From Acidobacteriota bacterium (GTDB taxonomy: Bacteria; Acidobacteriota; Polarisedimenticolia; Gp22-AA2), in contig QHXX01000022.1 in NCBI GenBank assembly GCA_003223135.1, positions 1-64,000 of the forward strand: DNA of 64,000 bases, in the 5' to 3' direction. The translations under genes were made by a program, and so were the position numbers. Every line of letters starts with the position of its first letter. Position 1 is the stretch's first letter. The notes under the pieces are model-generated. The model was not told the origin of the DNA, ran no database searches, and saw only the letters and a list, made by a program, of their open reading frames with translations. This document shows positions 1 through 8,520 of the stretch, piece by piece.

Positions 1-4
1 CGCA

Positions 5-349
5 ATGTCTCAGGACATCCTCGAAATGATCAACAAGGAAATCGAGTCCAACACCATCTGCCTGTTCACCAAGGGCACGGCCGACATGCCCATGTGCGGC
101 TTCTCGGCGCGCGCCATCGCCGTCTTCAAGGAGCTGGGCAAGCCCTTCAAGACGGTCGACATCCTGCCTGACCCCCGCATCCGGCAGATCCTGTCCACCG
201 TCAGCCACTGGCCGACCGTCCCGCAGGTGTTCGTCGGCGGCAAGTTCATCGGCGGCAGCGACATCGTCGTCGAGATGCACCAGAAGGGCGAGCTCAAGCC
301 TCTGGTCGAGCAGGCCTTCAAAGCGAAGCAGGCGGTGCCGGCGCGCTAG
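5..349 (+). CDS. grxD: Monothiol glutaredoxin, Grx4 family
   Basis: This 114-residue protein is a monothiol glutaredoxin of the Grx4/GrxD family, which carries and delivers [2Fe-2S] clusters with glutathione in the cytoplasm. The CGFS active site lies at about residues 31-34, after the KGT motif near residue 23. The WPTVPQVFVGG stretch (cis-proline and glutathione contacts) and the GGSDI motif follow. The length is normal for the family. The ATG is only four bases from the window edge, so upstream signals cannot be seen. The TPR-kinase gene follows on the same strand. The assignment is secure; the physiological client is unknown. Confidence 0.96.
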   Translation: MSQDILEMINKEIESNTICLFTKGTADMPMCGFSARAIAVFKELGKPFKTVDILPDPRIRQILSTVSHWPTVPQVFVGGKFIGGSDIVVEMHQKGELKPLVEQAFKAKQAVPAR

Positions 350-404
350 GCGACCGCTCCTCCCCGACCACCCCGGTCATCCGGCGCGATGGCTCGTCCG
401 CAGG

Positions 405-3400
405 GTGCGTGTGGGCACCCAACGGGGTGGCACTCCGCCCCTCCCGGCCCTAGATTCACCCGTCGAAGCAGTCTGCCGCCGGAGAAAGTGTGCCGTCTCC
501 GGGCCAGGGGGCCCGGGAGCGAGGGAGTCGCCGATTTCGACACCCGCGGAGTACTCCAAGAGGGCAAAGCAGTCGGCGCGGGCCGGGAACTACTCCCAGG
601 CGGGAGACTTCTACCGCCTGGCCGGGGACTGGAAACACGCCAACGACATGTACCTTAAGGGAGGGCACTACGACCTGGCCGCCCGGCTCGCGGAGGAGAT
701 GGGCGACCTCCCCAACGCCGCTCTCTACTACCTAAAGACCGGTGACCTGGCGGCCGCCGGCGAGGTCGAGCTCAAGCAGGACAATCGCGAGAAGGCGGCC
801 TGGATGTTCAACAAGGCCGGCCAGTACGCGCGCGCCGCCGAACTGCTCGAGGCCCTGGACCAGTTCGCCGCCGCCGCCGACAACTACCGCAAGGGCGGCT
901 TCCGCGACAAGGCGGCCATTCTCTACGTCAAGGCGGGCAAGGAGGCGCTGGCCGCCTCGATCTTCGAGGAGTTGATCGAGGAGCTGAGCCGGCAGGAGCC
1001 GGGCGGGTTCCGCTCCGAGGCGGAGCGCGCATTGCTCTTGAAGTATCACCGCTATTGCGGCGAGCTGCACATGAAGCTGGACCGTCCGGATCAAGCCGCG
1101 CCGCACTTCGAGCTGGCCCTCATGTACGACCAGGGGGCCGAGGCCTGGCATCGGGCCGGGCACACCGAGAAGGCGGCCGACATCCTGCTGCGCCTGCAGC
1201 GGCCGGAGGACGCCTTCCGCATCCTGCAGGAGGCGGGCCGGGACATCTCGACGCTGGGGCCGGTGGTGCAGGCGGAGATCCTGGCGCGCCAGGGAAAGCA
1301 AAGCGAGGCGGCCGACATCCTGGAACGGGCCGGCAGTTTCTTCAAGGCGGCCGAGATGTGGAAGGAGGCGGGAGAGCCGCTGCGCGCCGCGGTCCTGTTC
1401 GAGAAGGAAGGAGAGACCGACCAGGCCGCCAATCTGTATGTGCAAGCCGGCAAGCACGAAGACGCTGCTCGTCTCTTCGAGTCGGCGCGTGATTTCAAGA
1501 ACGCCGCCGACCTGTACCGCAAGGCGGGCCGGATCGAAGAGGCGGCGCGCGTCTACATGAAGGCCGACGACCCGATCGCGGCCGCCCGTCTGTACTACGA
1601 GAAGAAGAACTACGACGCCTGCATCAAGGCGCTGCAGAAGGTTTCGCCCGACGACCCCGGCTTCCGCAAGGCGTCGTTCCTGCTCGGCCGGATCTTCGCC
1701 GAGCAGGGGCTGCACACCCTCGCCGCCGACAAGTTCGCGGCCGCCATCGAAGGTGAGGACGTCAACGACGAGACCGTCGTCATCTATTACTCGCTGGCGC
1801 TGGCGCACGAGGCGAACCTGCGGCCGCGCGAGGCGCTGAGCGTATACCAGAAGGTCCTGTCCTACGACTACTCCTATAAAGACGCGCTCAAGAGGATGAA
1901 GGCCCTGGAGGAAGAGCCATTGGTGCGCCTCAGCACGCGCGGAACGCCCCGCAAGGAGGCCACCGAGAGCGGCTGGGCCGAGCCGAACCGCTACCGCGTC
2001 GAGCAGTCGCTCGGCGCCGGCAAGCTGGGCGAGGTCTTCCGCGGAGTGGACATGGCGCTCGGGCGCAAGGTCGCGATCCGCCGCGTCCACGAGGGCCCGA
2101 ACGAGGCGGGGAAGGCGGACCGCTTCCTGAAGGAGGCGGCGCAGGCCGCGCAGCTCAGCCACCCGAGCATCGTGTCGATCTACGACACCGGCGCGGACGA
2201 GAACGGCCGCTTCATCGTCTCGGCGCTGGCCGAGGGGAAGACGCTGCGGGCTCTTTTGAGCGAGAAGGTGCGCTTCGAGGTGAATCGCGTCGTCGAGCTT
2301 GGCCGGCAGATCCTGCAGGCCCTGGAGCACGCCCACGGTCGCGGCGTCCTGCACCGCAACCTGCGACCCGAGAACATCTTCGTGACCGAGGACGACAAGG
2401 TGAACGTCGCCGACTTCGGTCTCGGCGTGCGCCTGACCGACCTGTCCACGCAGGAGCTCTCGACCGGCCGCCTGATTCAGTACACGCCCCCCGAGATGCT
2501 GTTGAAGGACAGGGTCGACGGTCGCTCCGACCTCTACTCGTTGGGCATCATTCTTTATGAACTGGCCGTCGGGCACCCGCCGTTCGAGGGAAGCGATGTC
2601 GGCCATCAGCAGGCGCACGCGGCGGTGCCGCTTCCCGGCCCCGGCGAGAGGCCCCTGCCCGATTTTCTGAGGTCCGTGATCCTGCGACTCCTGGAGAAGG
2701 ACAAGAACAGGCGCTACCCGGACGCCGCCGCCGTGCTGCGCGACTTGCAGCTCAAGGTGGTCGTGCCCGGCATCACCGTGGCCGGGCGCTACGAGGTGCT
2801 GGCGGAGATCGGCCGCGGCGGCATGGGGACCATTTTCCGGGCGCGCGACACCGAGCTGGACGAAGTGGTCGCCCTCAAGTTTCTCGCGGGCGAGATCGGC
2901 GCCGACCTCGCCGCCCGCTTCGTGCAGGAGATCAAGACCGCTCGCAAGGTCAACCACCCGAACGTCGTGCGCGTCTTCACGCTGGAGAAATGGCAGGAGC
3001 ACCGCTTCATCGTCATGGAGTACATCGACGGCGTCGCCCTGCCGCGCTGGATGACGCGCACCCCGCCGCCCGGGCGCTCCGATCGCGTGCGCCTGGCGCT
3101 GCAGCTCACCACGGCCCTCGATGCGGCGCACAAGAACGGCATCGTGCACCGCGACATCAAGCCGGAGAACATCCTTGTGAGCGCCGGCGGCGACGCGAAG
3201 ATCCTCGACTTCGGCATCGCCCGGCCCGAGAACCCGGGCCACACCCTGACCGCGACCGGTGCCGTCGTCGGATCGCCCATGTACATGTCGCCCGAACAGA
3301 TTCAGGCGATGGGTGTCGACCGCCGGACGGACATCTATTCGCTCGGGGCCGTCCTCTATTACCTCTTCACGGGCCTGGAGCCTTTTGCGGGCAAGGACAT

Positions 3401-3584
3401 TCAGGAAATTCTGATGAAGCACCTCGGGACCCGGCCGAAGCCACCTCATCAGATCGACACCTCGCTGCCGCGTCCGCTCTCCGATGCCATCATGCGGGCG
3501 CTTGCGCCCGACCGCGAGAAGCGCTTCCAGGCCGCCTCTGATCTGGCGTCCGCCCTGTCCCTCGCCATCGAGTCGGCGGCGTAA
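405..3584 (+). CDS. TPR protein with a pseudokinase and an active Ser/Thr kinase domain
   Basis: About 450 residues of TPR-like helical repeats (residues 48-500, rich in A-x-L-Y and KAG motifs) precede two Hanks-type kinase domains. The first (about 530-785) keeps a glycine-rich loop and DFG at 670-672. It has VAIRR where the ATP-anchoring lysine should be (R559) and HRNLRPEN in place of HRDxKPEN (N652, R654), so it should be catalytically dead. The second (about 796-1055) has VALK (K825), HRDIKPEN (D917, K919) and DFG (935-937) and should be active. No membrane segment or PASTA repeat is visible. The start is uncertain: GTG codons at 405 and 411 are the only ones before the TPR region and the first 45 residues look unconserved. 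Substrate unknown. Confidence 0.88.
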   Translation: MRVGTQRGGTPPLPALDSPVEAVCRRRKCAVSGPGGPGARESPISTPAEYSKRAKQSARAGNYSQAGDFYRLAGDWKHANDMYLKGGHYDLAARLAEEMGDLPNAALYYLKTGDLAAAGEVELKQDNREKAAWMFNKAGQYARAAELLEALDQFAAAADNYRKGGFRDKAAILYVKAGKEALAASIFEELIEELSRQEPGGFRSEAERALLLKYHRYCGELHMKLDRPDQAAPHFELALMYDQGAEAWHRAGHTEKAADILLRLQRPEDAFRILQEAGRDISTLGPVVQAEILARQGKQSEAADILERAGSFFKAAEMWKEAGEPLRAAVLFEKEGETDQAANLYVQAGKHEDAARLFESARDFKNAADLYRKAGRIEEAARVYMKADDPIAAARLYYEKKNYDACIKALQKVSPDDPGFRKASFLLGRIFAEQGLHTLAADKFAAAIEGEDVNDETVVIYYSLALAHEANLRPREALSVYQKVLSYDYSYKDALKRMKALEEEPLVRLSTRGTPRKEATESGWAEPNRYRVEQSLGAGKLGEVFRGVDMALGRKVAIRRVHEGPNEAGKADRFLKEAAQAAQLSHPSIVSIYDTGADENGRFIVSALAEGKTLRALLSEKVRFEVNRVVELGRQILQALEHAHGRGVLHRNLRPENIFVTEDDKVNVADFGLGVRLTDLSTQELSTGRLIQYTPPEMLLKDRVDGRSDLYSLGIILYELAVGHPPFEGSDVGHQQAHAAVPLPGPGERPLPDFLRSVILRLLEKDKNRRYPDAAAVLRDLQLKVVVPGITVAGRYEVLAEIGRGGMGTIFRARDTELDEVVALKFLAGEIGADLAARFVQEIKTARKVNHPNVVRVFTLEKWQEHRFIVMEYIDGVALPRWMTRTPPPGRSDRVRLALQLTTALDAAHKNGIVHRDIKPENILVSAGGDAKILDFGIARPENPGHTLTATGAVVGSPMYMSPEQIQAMGVDRRTDIYSLGAVLYYLFTGLEPFAGKDIQEILMKHLGTRPKPPHQIDTSLPRPLSDAIMRALAPDREKRFQAASDLASALSLAIESAA

Positions 3585-3619
3585 ACCGGAGCACCGCGCC
3601 CGTCGACGGCCGTTTCCTC

Positions 3620-4546
3620 TCAGCCGTAGCTTTCCCGGTGAATCCGCCCACGCGGGACGCCGATCGAGGCGAGGTGCGTCATGACCGCCTCCAGAAACCT
3701 CCGCTGCGGCTCGCCCCCCTTTTCCTTTGCGGCCAGCCGATCAAACTTCGTCACGCCCGGTCCGCAGACGAAAACTTCGACCGAGGAGGGATCGGGGACG
3801 AACTCGCGGATGATCTCTTCGGTCACCCGGCCGCGGCGGACATCCGAGGATGACCGCAGCCGTTTCTTCTCCCGGCTGAGGGCGTGGACGATCCTCAGCC
3901 TTTTGGGATGTGCGGCGGCCAGCTCGTCGAGCTGCTGCCTGAAGATGACGTCCTCCCAGACCCTGTTGGCGTAGATCAGGGTGTGCCGCACCTTCAGGTG
4001 CTGGTGCAGGGCGTGCTTGAGAATGCTCATGTTCGGTACGATGCCCGACCCGGCGCACATGTGGACCAGGTGGTCCGTGCGGGACTCGATGTCATGAGGC
4101 AGAACGTAGGGCCCGCTGAACCCGGTGACGACCAGCCGCGTCCCGGGTAGCGTGTCCCAGACGAGAAGAGGCGACAGCAGCGGCGGGTAGCGGGTGATAC
4201 CCGGGACGTACCGTTCTTCCTTGATCGTGATGGCAAGGGATCGCTCGTGCGGCGCGGAGCTTAAAGAGTAGGCCCGCGCCTGCTCCTTTGTCCCCTTGCA
4301 GTCCTCGAAGTACGCGATAAACCGCTCGAGGGCGCGGAACTGCTGCGGCTCAAGAGTCAGGAAGTGGCCCGGACGGTATTCGAGACGATCGTTGCCGGTG
4401 AACAGCACGAGGGTCGCCGCTTCCGGGGTCTCGCGCACGACCTCCCCAACCATCACCTCGAGGTCTTTGATTTTAGGTCGCGGGGCGGTCTCCGGATCCA
4501 GAGGTGCCTGCACGGGGGCCCTCCTGGCGCGTGAGAATACCACCAC
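3620..4546 (-). CDS. FAD/NAD(P)-binding oxidoreductase, ferredoxin-NADP reductase fold
   Basis: This 308-residue protein has the two-domain ferredoxin-NADP reductase layout. A beta-barrel FAD domain carries an RAYSLSSAP motif (the RxYS flavin-binding signature, near residue 90). A nucleotide-binding domain follows with CAGSGIVPNMSIL and the C-terminal VFVCGPG motif. No plant-type [2Fe-2S] cysteine cluster or other electron-transfer domain is fused, so it needs a separate acceptor. It resembles the reductase halves of ring-hydroxylating, BoxA-like and globin-coupled systems, but the partner is not nearby. It converges with the kinase gene across a 35-base gap. The family is clear; the electron acceptor is unknown. 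Confidence 0.85.
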   Translation of the reverse strand: MVVFSRARRAPVQAPLDPETAPRPKIKDLEVMVGEVVRETPEAATLVLFTGNDRLEYRPGHFLTLEPQQFRALERFIAYFEDCKGTKEQARAYSLSSAPHERSLAITIKEERYVPGITRYPPLLSPLLVWDTLPGTRLVVTGFSGPYVLPHDIESRTDHLVHMCAGSGIVPNMSILKHALHQHLKVRHTLIYANRVWEDVIFRQQLDELAAAHPKRLRIVHALSREKKRLRSSSDVRRGRVTEEIIREFVPDPSSVEVFVCGPGVTKFDRLAAKEKGGEPQRRFLEAVMTHLASIGVPRGRIHRESYG

Positions 4547-4657
4547 GGAGCGGACCGGGTCACTCGGCGCGGGGTCATGACTGTGGCCACCGGCCTATCC
4601 CTCGCCGCGGAGGCGGCGACGAAGGGGATGTCCGCGCTCGCCGCGCGGCGCGTCTGC

Positions 4658-4687
4658 TTGCTGGCCGGCGGAGACGTGCGCTATAGT
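4658..4687 (+). promoter_or_regulatory. Predicted sigma-70-type promoter for the VOC pair
   Basis: TTGCTG and TATAGT are separated by 18 bases in an otherwise gene-free stretch between the divergent reductase and VOC genes. The expected start site lies about 30 bases before the VOC ATG. The prediction rests only on hexamer match and spacing. Confidence 0.5.
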
Positions 4688-4722
4688 CAGGACAGCGGCC
4701 ACCTTCACGCACGGGACGATGG

Positions 4723-5088
4723 ATGATCAAAACGCATGGACTGACGCACATCAGTCTCGCCGTCCGCGACCCCGAACGCTCGTTGCGCTTCTACCGGGAA
4801 GTCTTCGGCGTCAAGGAGTACTACCGCGACGAGGACAGCATCCAGGTCCAGGGGCCGGGCAGCCACGACGTCCTTGCCTTCGAGCGCAAGGCCGGGGCCG
4901 CCGGCGTCCCCGGCGGCATCGAGCACTTCGGGTTCCGCCTCGTCCGCCCCGAGGACATCGACACCGCCGTGAAGGAGGTCGAGCGCGCCGGCGGCAGGCT
5001 CCTCCGCCGCGGCGAGTTCGCCCCCGGCCTCCCGTACGCGTATGTCCACGATCCAGATGGCTATGAGATTGAAATTTGGTACGAGTGA
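4723..5088 (+). CDS. VOC-family (glyoxalase/bleomycin-resistance fold) protein
   Basis: A 121-residue single-domain vicinal oxygen chelate protein. It begins with the strand motif LTHISLAVRD, continues with RSLRFYREVFG, has a second half starting at IEHFGFRL, and ends in DPDGYEIEIWYE. The first histidine, the second-half histidine and the terminal glutamate are the usual metal ligands of the fold, so it is probably a metal-dependent lyase, isomerase or dioxygenase acting as a dimer. The substrate cannot be read from sequence. A half-length VOC-like gene follows 15 bases downstream, and a promoter lies just upstream. Confidence 0.88.
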   Translation: MIKTHGLTHISLAVRDPERSLRFYREVFGVKEYYRDEDSIQVQGPGSHDVLAFERKAGAAGVPGGIEHFGFRLVRPEDIDTAVKEVERAGGRLLRRGEFAPGLPYAYVHDPDGYEIEIWYE

Positions 5089-5103
5089 GGCCGGGCGCGC
5101 GTC

Positions 5104-5313
5104 GTGAGCGCACCTGTGAACCCCTTCGGGCACGTTGACATCCGGGTGACGAGCCGGGAAGAGGTGGAGCTCCTGGCGGCCGTCGTCCGAAGCGCCGGCG
5201 GGCGCATCACGAGCGGGCCGAAGGTCTACCCGGAGTACAGGGGCACGTACTTCGCGGTCTTCTTCGAGGACCCCAGCGGCAACCGTCTCGAGGTGGTCTA
5301 CCGGACGATCTGA
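5104..5313 (+). CDS. Half-length VOC-like protein
   Basis: This 69-residue ORF (GTG start) corresponds to the C-terminal half of a VOC domain. FGHVDIRV matches the second-half ligand strand, followed by AGGRITSGPKVYPEYRG and the terminal strand EDPSGNRLEVVY. The first beta-alpha-beta-beta-beta module is missing. It sits 15 bases after a complete VOC gene in the same direction, so it could be a remnant of a second paralogue or a genuine half-domain subunit. Coding quality is good over its length with no internal stop. Function is unknown. Confidence 0.6.
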   Translation: MSAPVNPFGHVDIRVTSREEVELLAAVVRSAGGRITSGPKVYPEYRGTYFAVFFEDPSGNRLEVVYRTI

Positions 5314-5337
5314 GGGTCCGCCGGGCGGGGGCGGGGG

Positions 5338-5694
5338 CTAATCGGTCCGGTCGACGGCCAGATCGAGGTGCATCCAGATCACACGCGAGTACCGGAACAG
5401 CAGCGGGGCGAAGGGGACAAACAGGGGCAGCGCCAGAGTAAGGATGGCCAGATCGGACCACTCCCGCAACAGGAGTCTCAGGACACCCGCCAGGGCCAGA
5501 TAGACCGGGATCGCCAGGGCGTAGCTGACGTACATCGCGCCGACGAAATAGCCCGGCTCGCGCTCGAAAATGTGGCCGCACATAGGACAGGCATCGTGCA
5601 TGACGAGCAGCGAGCGGAACGCGCGCCCCTGGTGGCATCTGGGGCAGCGTTGTCGCGCGATGGAAAGAAGGTGCGTGCGGAACGGCTCGGCCAT
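5338..5694 (-). CDS. DUF983 family membrane protein
   Basis: This 118-residue protein begins with two zinc-ribbon-like cysteine pairs (CPRCHQG near residue 17 and CPMCGHIF near 37). The REPGYFVGAMYVSY signature of the DUF983 family follows, then two strongly hydrophobic segments (about 48-70 and 80-105). An ATG at 5694 is preferred over an upstream TTG at 5706 because the family normally starts just before the first cysteine pair. It stands alone between the VOC pair and the divergent M20 peptidase gene. The family has no established biochemical role. Confidence 0.82.
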   Translation of the reverse strand: MAEPFRTHLLSIARQRCPRCHQGRAFRSLLVMHDACPMCGHIFEREPGYFVGAMYVSYALAIPVYLALAGVLRLLLREWSDLAILTLALPLFVPFAPLLFRYSRVIWMHLDLAVDRTD

Positions 5695-5899
5695 GTAGCG
5701 ACCCAATCGTGGAGCTGCCGGCTGGTGGTCCCCAGTCTATCGCACCCTGCTCCAGGCGTTCAATCGGCCCTCCGAGCACTTTCCTCGGTCGCGGGGCGAC
5801 GAAGCCGCCTTCCAACAGTACGGACACGCCAGCATGATGCACGCGCCGGTCCCGTGAAAGCGGAGGGGTCTCCGGGGAATCCCCGGCACCCCCGGCTTC

Positions 5900-5928
5900 T
5901 TGATCCGGGCTCCTACCTCATGTAGTCT
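5900..5928 (+). promoter_or_regulatory. Predicted promoter of the M20 peptidase gene
   Basis: TTGATC and TAGTCT are separated by 17 bases. The -10 element ends 10 bases before the ATG at 5939 and there is no Shine-Dalgarno sequence between them, so the transcript would be leaderless or carry a leader of only a few bases. Confidence 0.55.
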
Positions 5929-5938
5929 CTCCGCCATC

Positions 5939-7198
5939 ATGACAGGCGGGACGACCCTTCCCGATCCCCGGGTCCTTCTCGAGGAGGCGCGGGCTCTGCG
6001 CCCCTTCATCGTCGACCTCACCGTGCGCGTCTGCCGGGAGCGGACGGTGAACTACTTCGCGGAGGACTTTCCGGGAGGGGGGCCCGACGGCATGACGTCG
6101 CCGGGGCAGGAAGGGAAGGTGGTCGCCGTCCTGGCGGAAGAGCTCAAGAAGGTGGGGGTGCAGTTCACGACACACGCCAAGGTGCCGGGCCGGGATTGCC
6201 TTCTGGCGACGGTCGGCCGGCGGTTGCCGGGGTACCGGCACATGCTGGTGCTGTTGCACACCGACACGGTGCCGAGCGGGGCGCCCTCCGACTGGAAGTT
6301 TCCGCCGTTCGAGCCGTTCGAGAAGGACGGGAAGCTCTTCGGCCGCGGGGTGCTGGACGACAAGGGACCGCTGGTCTCGGCGTTCGCGGCGCTCCGGATC
6401 CTCAGCGCGCACGAGGACCTGATCCCCGGCGCCTTCACCTTCGGGGCGGTCGGAGACGAGGAGGTCGGCATCGGCGTGGGTCTCCCGTACCTGATCGAGC
6501 GCGGGCTCATCCACTGCACCGATGCCGTCATTCCCGACATCGCCGGAAACATGAAGGAGATCAATGTCGCGGAGAAGGGACGGGTGCTCCTGAAAGTGAA
6601 GGCGCACGGCCGGCAGGCGCACGCCATGGAGCCGGCGAAGGGCGTGAACGCCATCAACGCCATGGCGCGCTTCCTGGTCGCCCTGCAGAACGGGAGACTG
6701 CGCTACCGCGCCCATCCGATCCTGGGCGGGCCGACGATCAACGCCGGGCTGGTGCGCGGCGGCGTGGCGCCGAACGCGGTGCCGGCCGACTGCGAAACGA
6801 CGCTCGACATCCGCTACGTGCCGGGACAGACCGCCGACGGAATCCGCCAGGAGATCCAGACGATCGCCTCCGAGTCGATCTGGGGGCCGGGAGAGGTGGC
6901 CGCGGCAGGATTCACGGCGGAGATCATGCAGGACGCCAAGCCATGCGAGGTGTCGCCGGACGCGCCCATCGTCAAGCGTATCCGGAGGCACGCTCCCGAC
7001 GCCCGGGTCGTCGGCAGCGGCGGCGGCACGTTTGCCAAGGACCTGGTGCTCATGGGTGTCGACGCCGTGGGCTGGTCGCCCGGCGATGAGGCGACTTACC
7101 ACCAGCCGAACGAAGAGATCGAGGTGGAGCAGCTCGTGACGTTCGCCGGCCGGCTCGCCAACCTGGCGCTCGAGATCGCCAACGAACAACAGGCATGA
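5939..7198 (+). CDS. M20-family metallopeptidase (ArgE/DapE/acetylornithine deacetylase type)
   Basis: A cytoplasmic di-zinc hydrolase of about 419 residues that should cleave a small N-acyl or dipeptide substrate. Visible motifs are the first metal histidine in LLHTDTVPSG, the bridging aspartate in GRGVLDDKGP, and the catalytic and metal glutamates in GDEEVG. The dimerisation (lid) domain has HGRQAHAMEPAKGVNAI, and a C-terminal GGGTFAKD stretch precedes the last ligand region (DEATYHQPNE). ATG 5939 is chosen over a TTG at 5900, which is part of the promoter. The gene overlaps the downstream methyltransferase by four bases (ATGA), indicating translational coupling. Exact substrate unknown. 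Confidence 0.88.
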   Translation: MTGGTTLPDPRVLLEEARALRPFIVDLTVRVCRERTVNYFAEDFPGGGPDGMTSPGQEGKVVAVLAEELKKVGVQFTTHAKVPGRDCLLATVGRRLPGYRHMLVLLHTDTVPSGAPSDWKFPPFEPFEKDGKLFGRGVLDDKGPLVSAFAALRILSAHEDLIPGAFTFGAVGDEEVGIGVGLPYLIERGLIHCTDAVIPDIAGNMKEINVAEKGRVLLKVKAHGRQAHAMEPAKGVNAINAMARFLVALQNGRLRYRAHPILGGPTINAGLVRGGVAPNAVPADCETTLDIRYVPGQTADGIRQEIQTIASESIWGPGEVAAAGFTAEIMQDAKPCEVSPDAPIVKRIRRHAPDARVVGSGGGTFAKDLVLMGVDAVGWSPGDEATYHQPNEEIEVEQLVTFAGRLANLALEIANEQQA

Positions 7199-7911
7199 GG
7201 GCGACCCGCCGCCCGATCGGGCGGGCGGCCATCGTCGCGGCGATCCTTCTGGCACCGGTTGCGACGCTTTCCCGGGGGGACCGCGCCACCGCCCAGTCGC
7301 CGGAGGCCCCGCACGACGCCACGTCCCACCAGTCGTTCACGGACGTCGAGAGATGGAAACGGATCTTGGACGACCCGAAGCGTGACGAATGGCAGAAGCC
7401 GCAACAGGTGGTCGAGGCGCTCGGCCTCGGCCCCGGCAACATCGTGGCGGACCTGGGCGCCGGCACGGGCTATCTCGAGCGTTATCTCTCGAAGGCGGTG
7501 GCGCCGGGCGGCATCGTCCTGGCGATCGACACCGAGCCGGAAATGGTGCGGCAGCTCGGGCAACGGGCCCTCAAAGAGGGGACGGCCAACGTCGTGCCGG
7601 TCCTGGCGCTCCCGCAGGAGCCGTTCCTGCCGCCGGGCCGCGCCGACCGCGTGCTGATCGTCGACACCTTCCACCACATCGACGATCGAATCCGCTACGT
7701 CCGCAGGCTGGCGGACGCGCTGGCTCCCGGCGGGAGCGTCGTGATCATCGACTTCCACAAGCGTCCGCTCCCGGTGGGGCCGCCACCGGAGCATAAGCTT
7801 GCGCGTGATTTCGTCGTGGACGAGATGAAGCAGGCGGGCTTCCGTCTGGCGGACGAGAAGACCTTCCTGCCATACCACTACTTTCTGTTCTTCCAGCCGG
7901 GGACGAAATAG
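7195..7911 (+). CDS. Exported class I SAM-dependent methyltransferase
   Basis: This 238-residue protein begins with a basic, hydrophobic N-terminus (about residues 1-34) that looks like a signal peptide or membrane anchor. A Rossmann methyltransferase domain follows with the SAM motif I VADLGAGTGYLE near residue 83, the acidic LAIDTEPEMV after it, and the motif IV-like VDTFHHIDD. Secreted or anchored methyltransferases of this type are common in Acidobacteria-like genomes, but SAM would not be available outside the cytoplasm, so an anchored cytoplasmic location is more plausible. It overlaps the M20 gene by four bases and the EF-P gene by one base. Substrate unknown. Confidence 0.8.
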   Translation: MRATRRPIGRAAIVAAILLAPVATLSRGDRATAQSPEAPHDATSHQSFTDVERWKRILDDPKRDEWQKPQQVVEALGLGPGNIVADLGAGTGYLERYLSKAVAPGGIVLAIDTEPEMVRQLGQRALKEGTANVVPVLALPQEPFLPPGRADRVLIVDTFHHIDDRIRYVRRLADALAPGGSVVIIDFHKRPLPVGPPPEHKLARDFVVDEMKQAGFRLADEKTFLPYHYFLFFQPGTK

Positions 7912-8486
7912 TGCTGACCACCGCCGACTTCAGGAAGGGCCTGGCGATCCTGGTGGAGGGGCAGCCCTACCTCATCATGGACTACAGCGTGCAGACCCCC
8001 TCGGCGCGCGGGTCCGCCACGCTGGTGAGGATCAAGGGGCGCAACGTCATCACCGGGCAGGTGCTGGACATGACCTTCAAGGCGGGCGAGAAGTTCCAGG
8101 AGCCGGACCTCGAACGCCGCAAGATCAACTTCCTGTACGCCGCCGGCGACGAGTTCCATTTCATGGACGAGCAGTCCTTCGAGCAGTTCCACCTCGACCG
8201 CGAGACGCTTCAAGACGCGGCGCGCTGGCTGCGAGAAGGGATCACCCTGCGCTCGGTCGTCTTCCAGGGGGCGGTGGTCGGCATCGAGCTGCCGCAGTTC
8301 GTGGAGTTGAAGGTGGTCGAGACCGGTCCGGGCGGCCGCTCCGACATGGCGAGCGGCAAGGTCACGAAGCCCGCGACCCTCGAGAACGGCACGCAGATCC
8401 GCGTCCCGGTCTATCTCGACGGGGGCGAGACGGTGATGGTGGACACGACGACCGGCGAGTTCGTGAGGCGGGTGTCCGGCAAGTAG
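7911..8486 (+). CDS. Elongation factor P with an EfpL/YeiP-type loop
   Basis: A 191-residue, full-length three-domain EF-P that would rescue ribosomes stalled at proline-rich motifs. Domain I carries the loop QTPSARGSATL (residues 28-38), one residue longer than canonical PGKG or PGRG loops. It matches the SPTARGAAT loop of E. coli EfpL (YeiP), with Arg33 at the tip. The C-terminal domain (KPATLENG, VDTTTGEFVRR) looks more like ordinary EF-P. It starts at a GTG sharing one base with the TAG of the preceding gene. No EpmA, EpmB, EarP or YmfI-type modification gene is in the window. Whether a canonical EF-P exists elsewhere is unknown. Confidence 0.9.
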   Translation: MLTTADFRKGLAILVEGQPYLIMDYSVQTPSARGSATLVRIKGRNVITGQVLDMTFKAGEKFQEPDLERRKINFLYAAGDEFHFMDEQSFEQFHLDRETLQDAARWLREGITLRSVVFQGAVVGIELPQFVELKVVETGPGGRSDMASGKVTKPATLENGTQIRVPVYLDGGETVMVDTTTGEFVRRVSGK

Positions 8487-8520
8487 ACAGGCGAGGGAAC
8501 GGACTCGCGGGGGGGCACGC

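Noticed and set aside
732-3449. Long open frame on the minus strand across the kinase gene
   Set aside because: It is antisense to a gene with clear TPR and kinase motifs; the composition is Arg/Leu/Val-rich without any domain and reflects high GC content.
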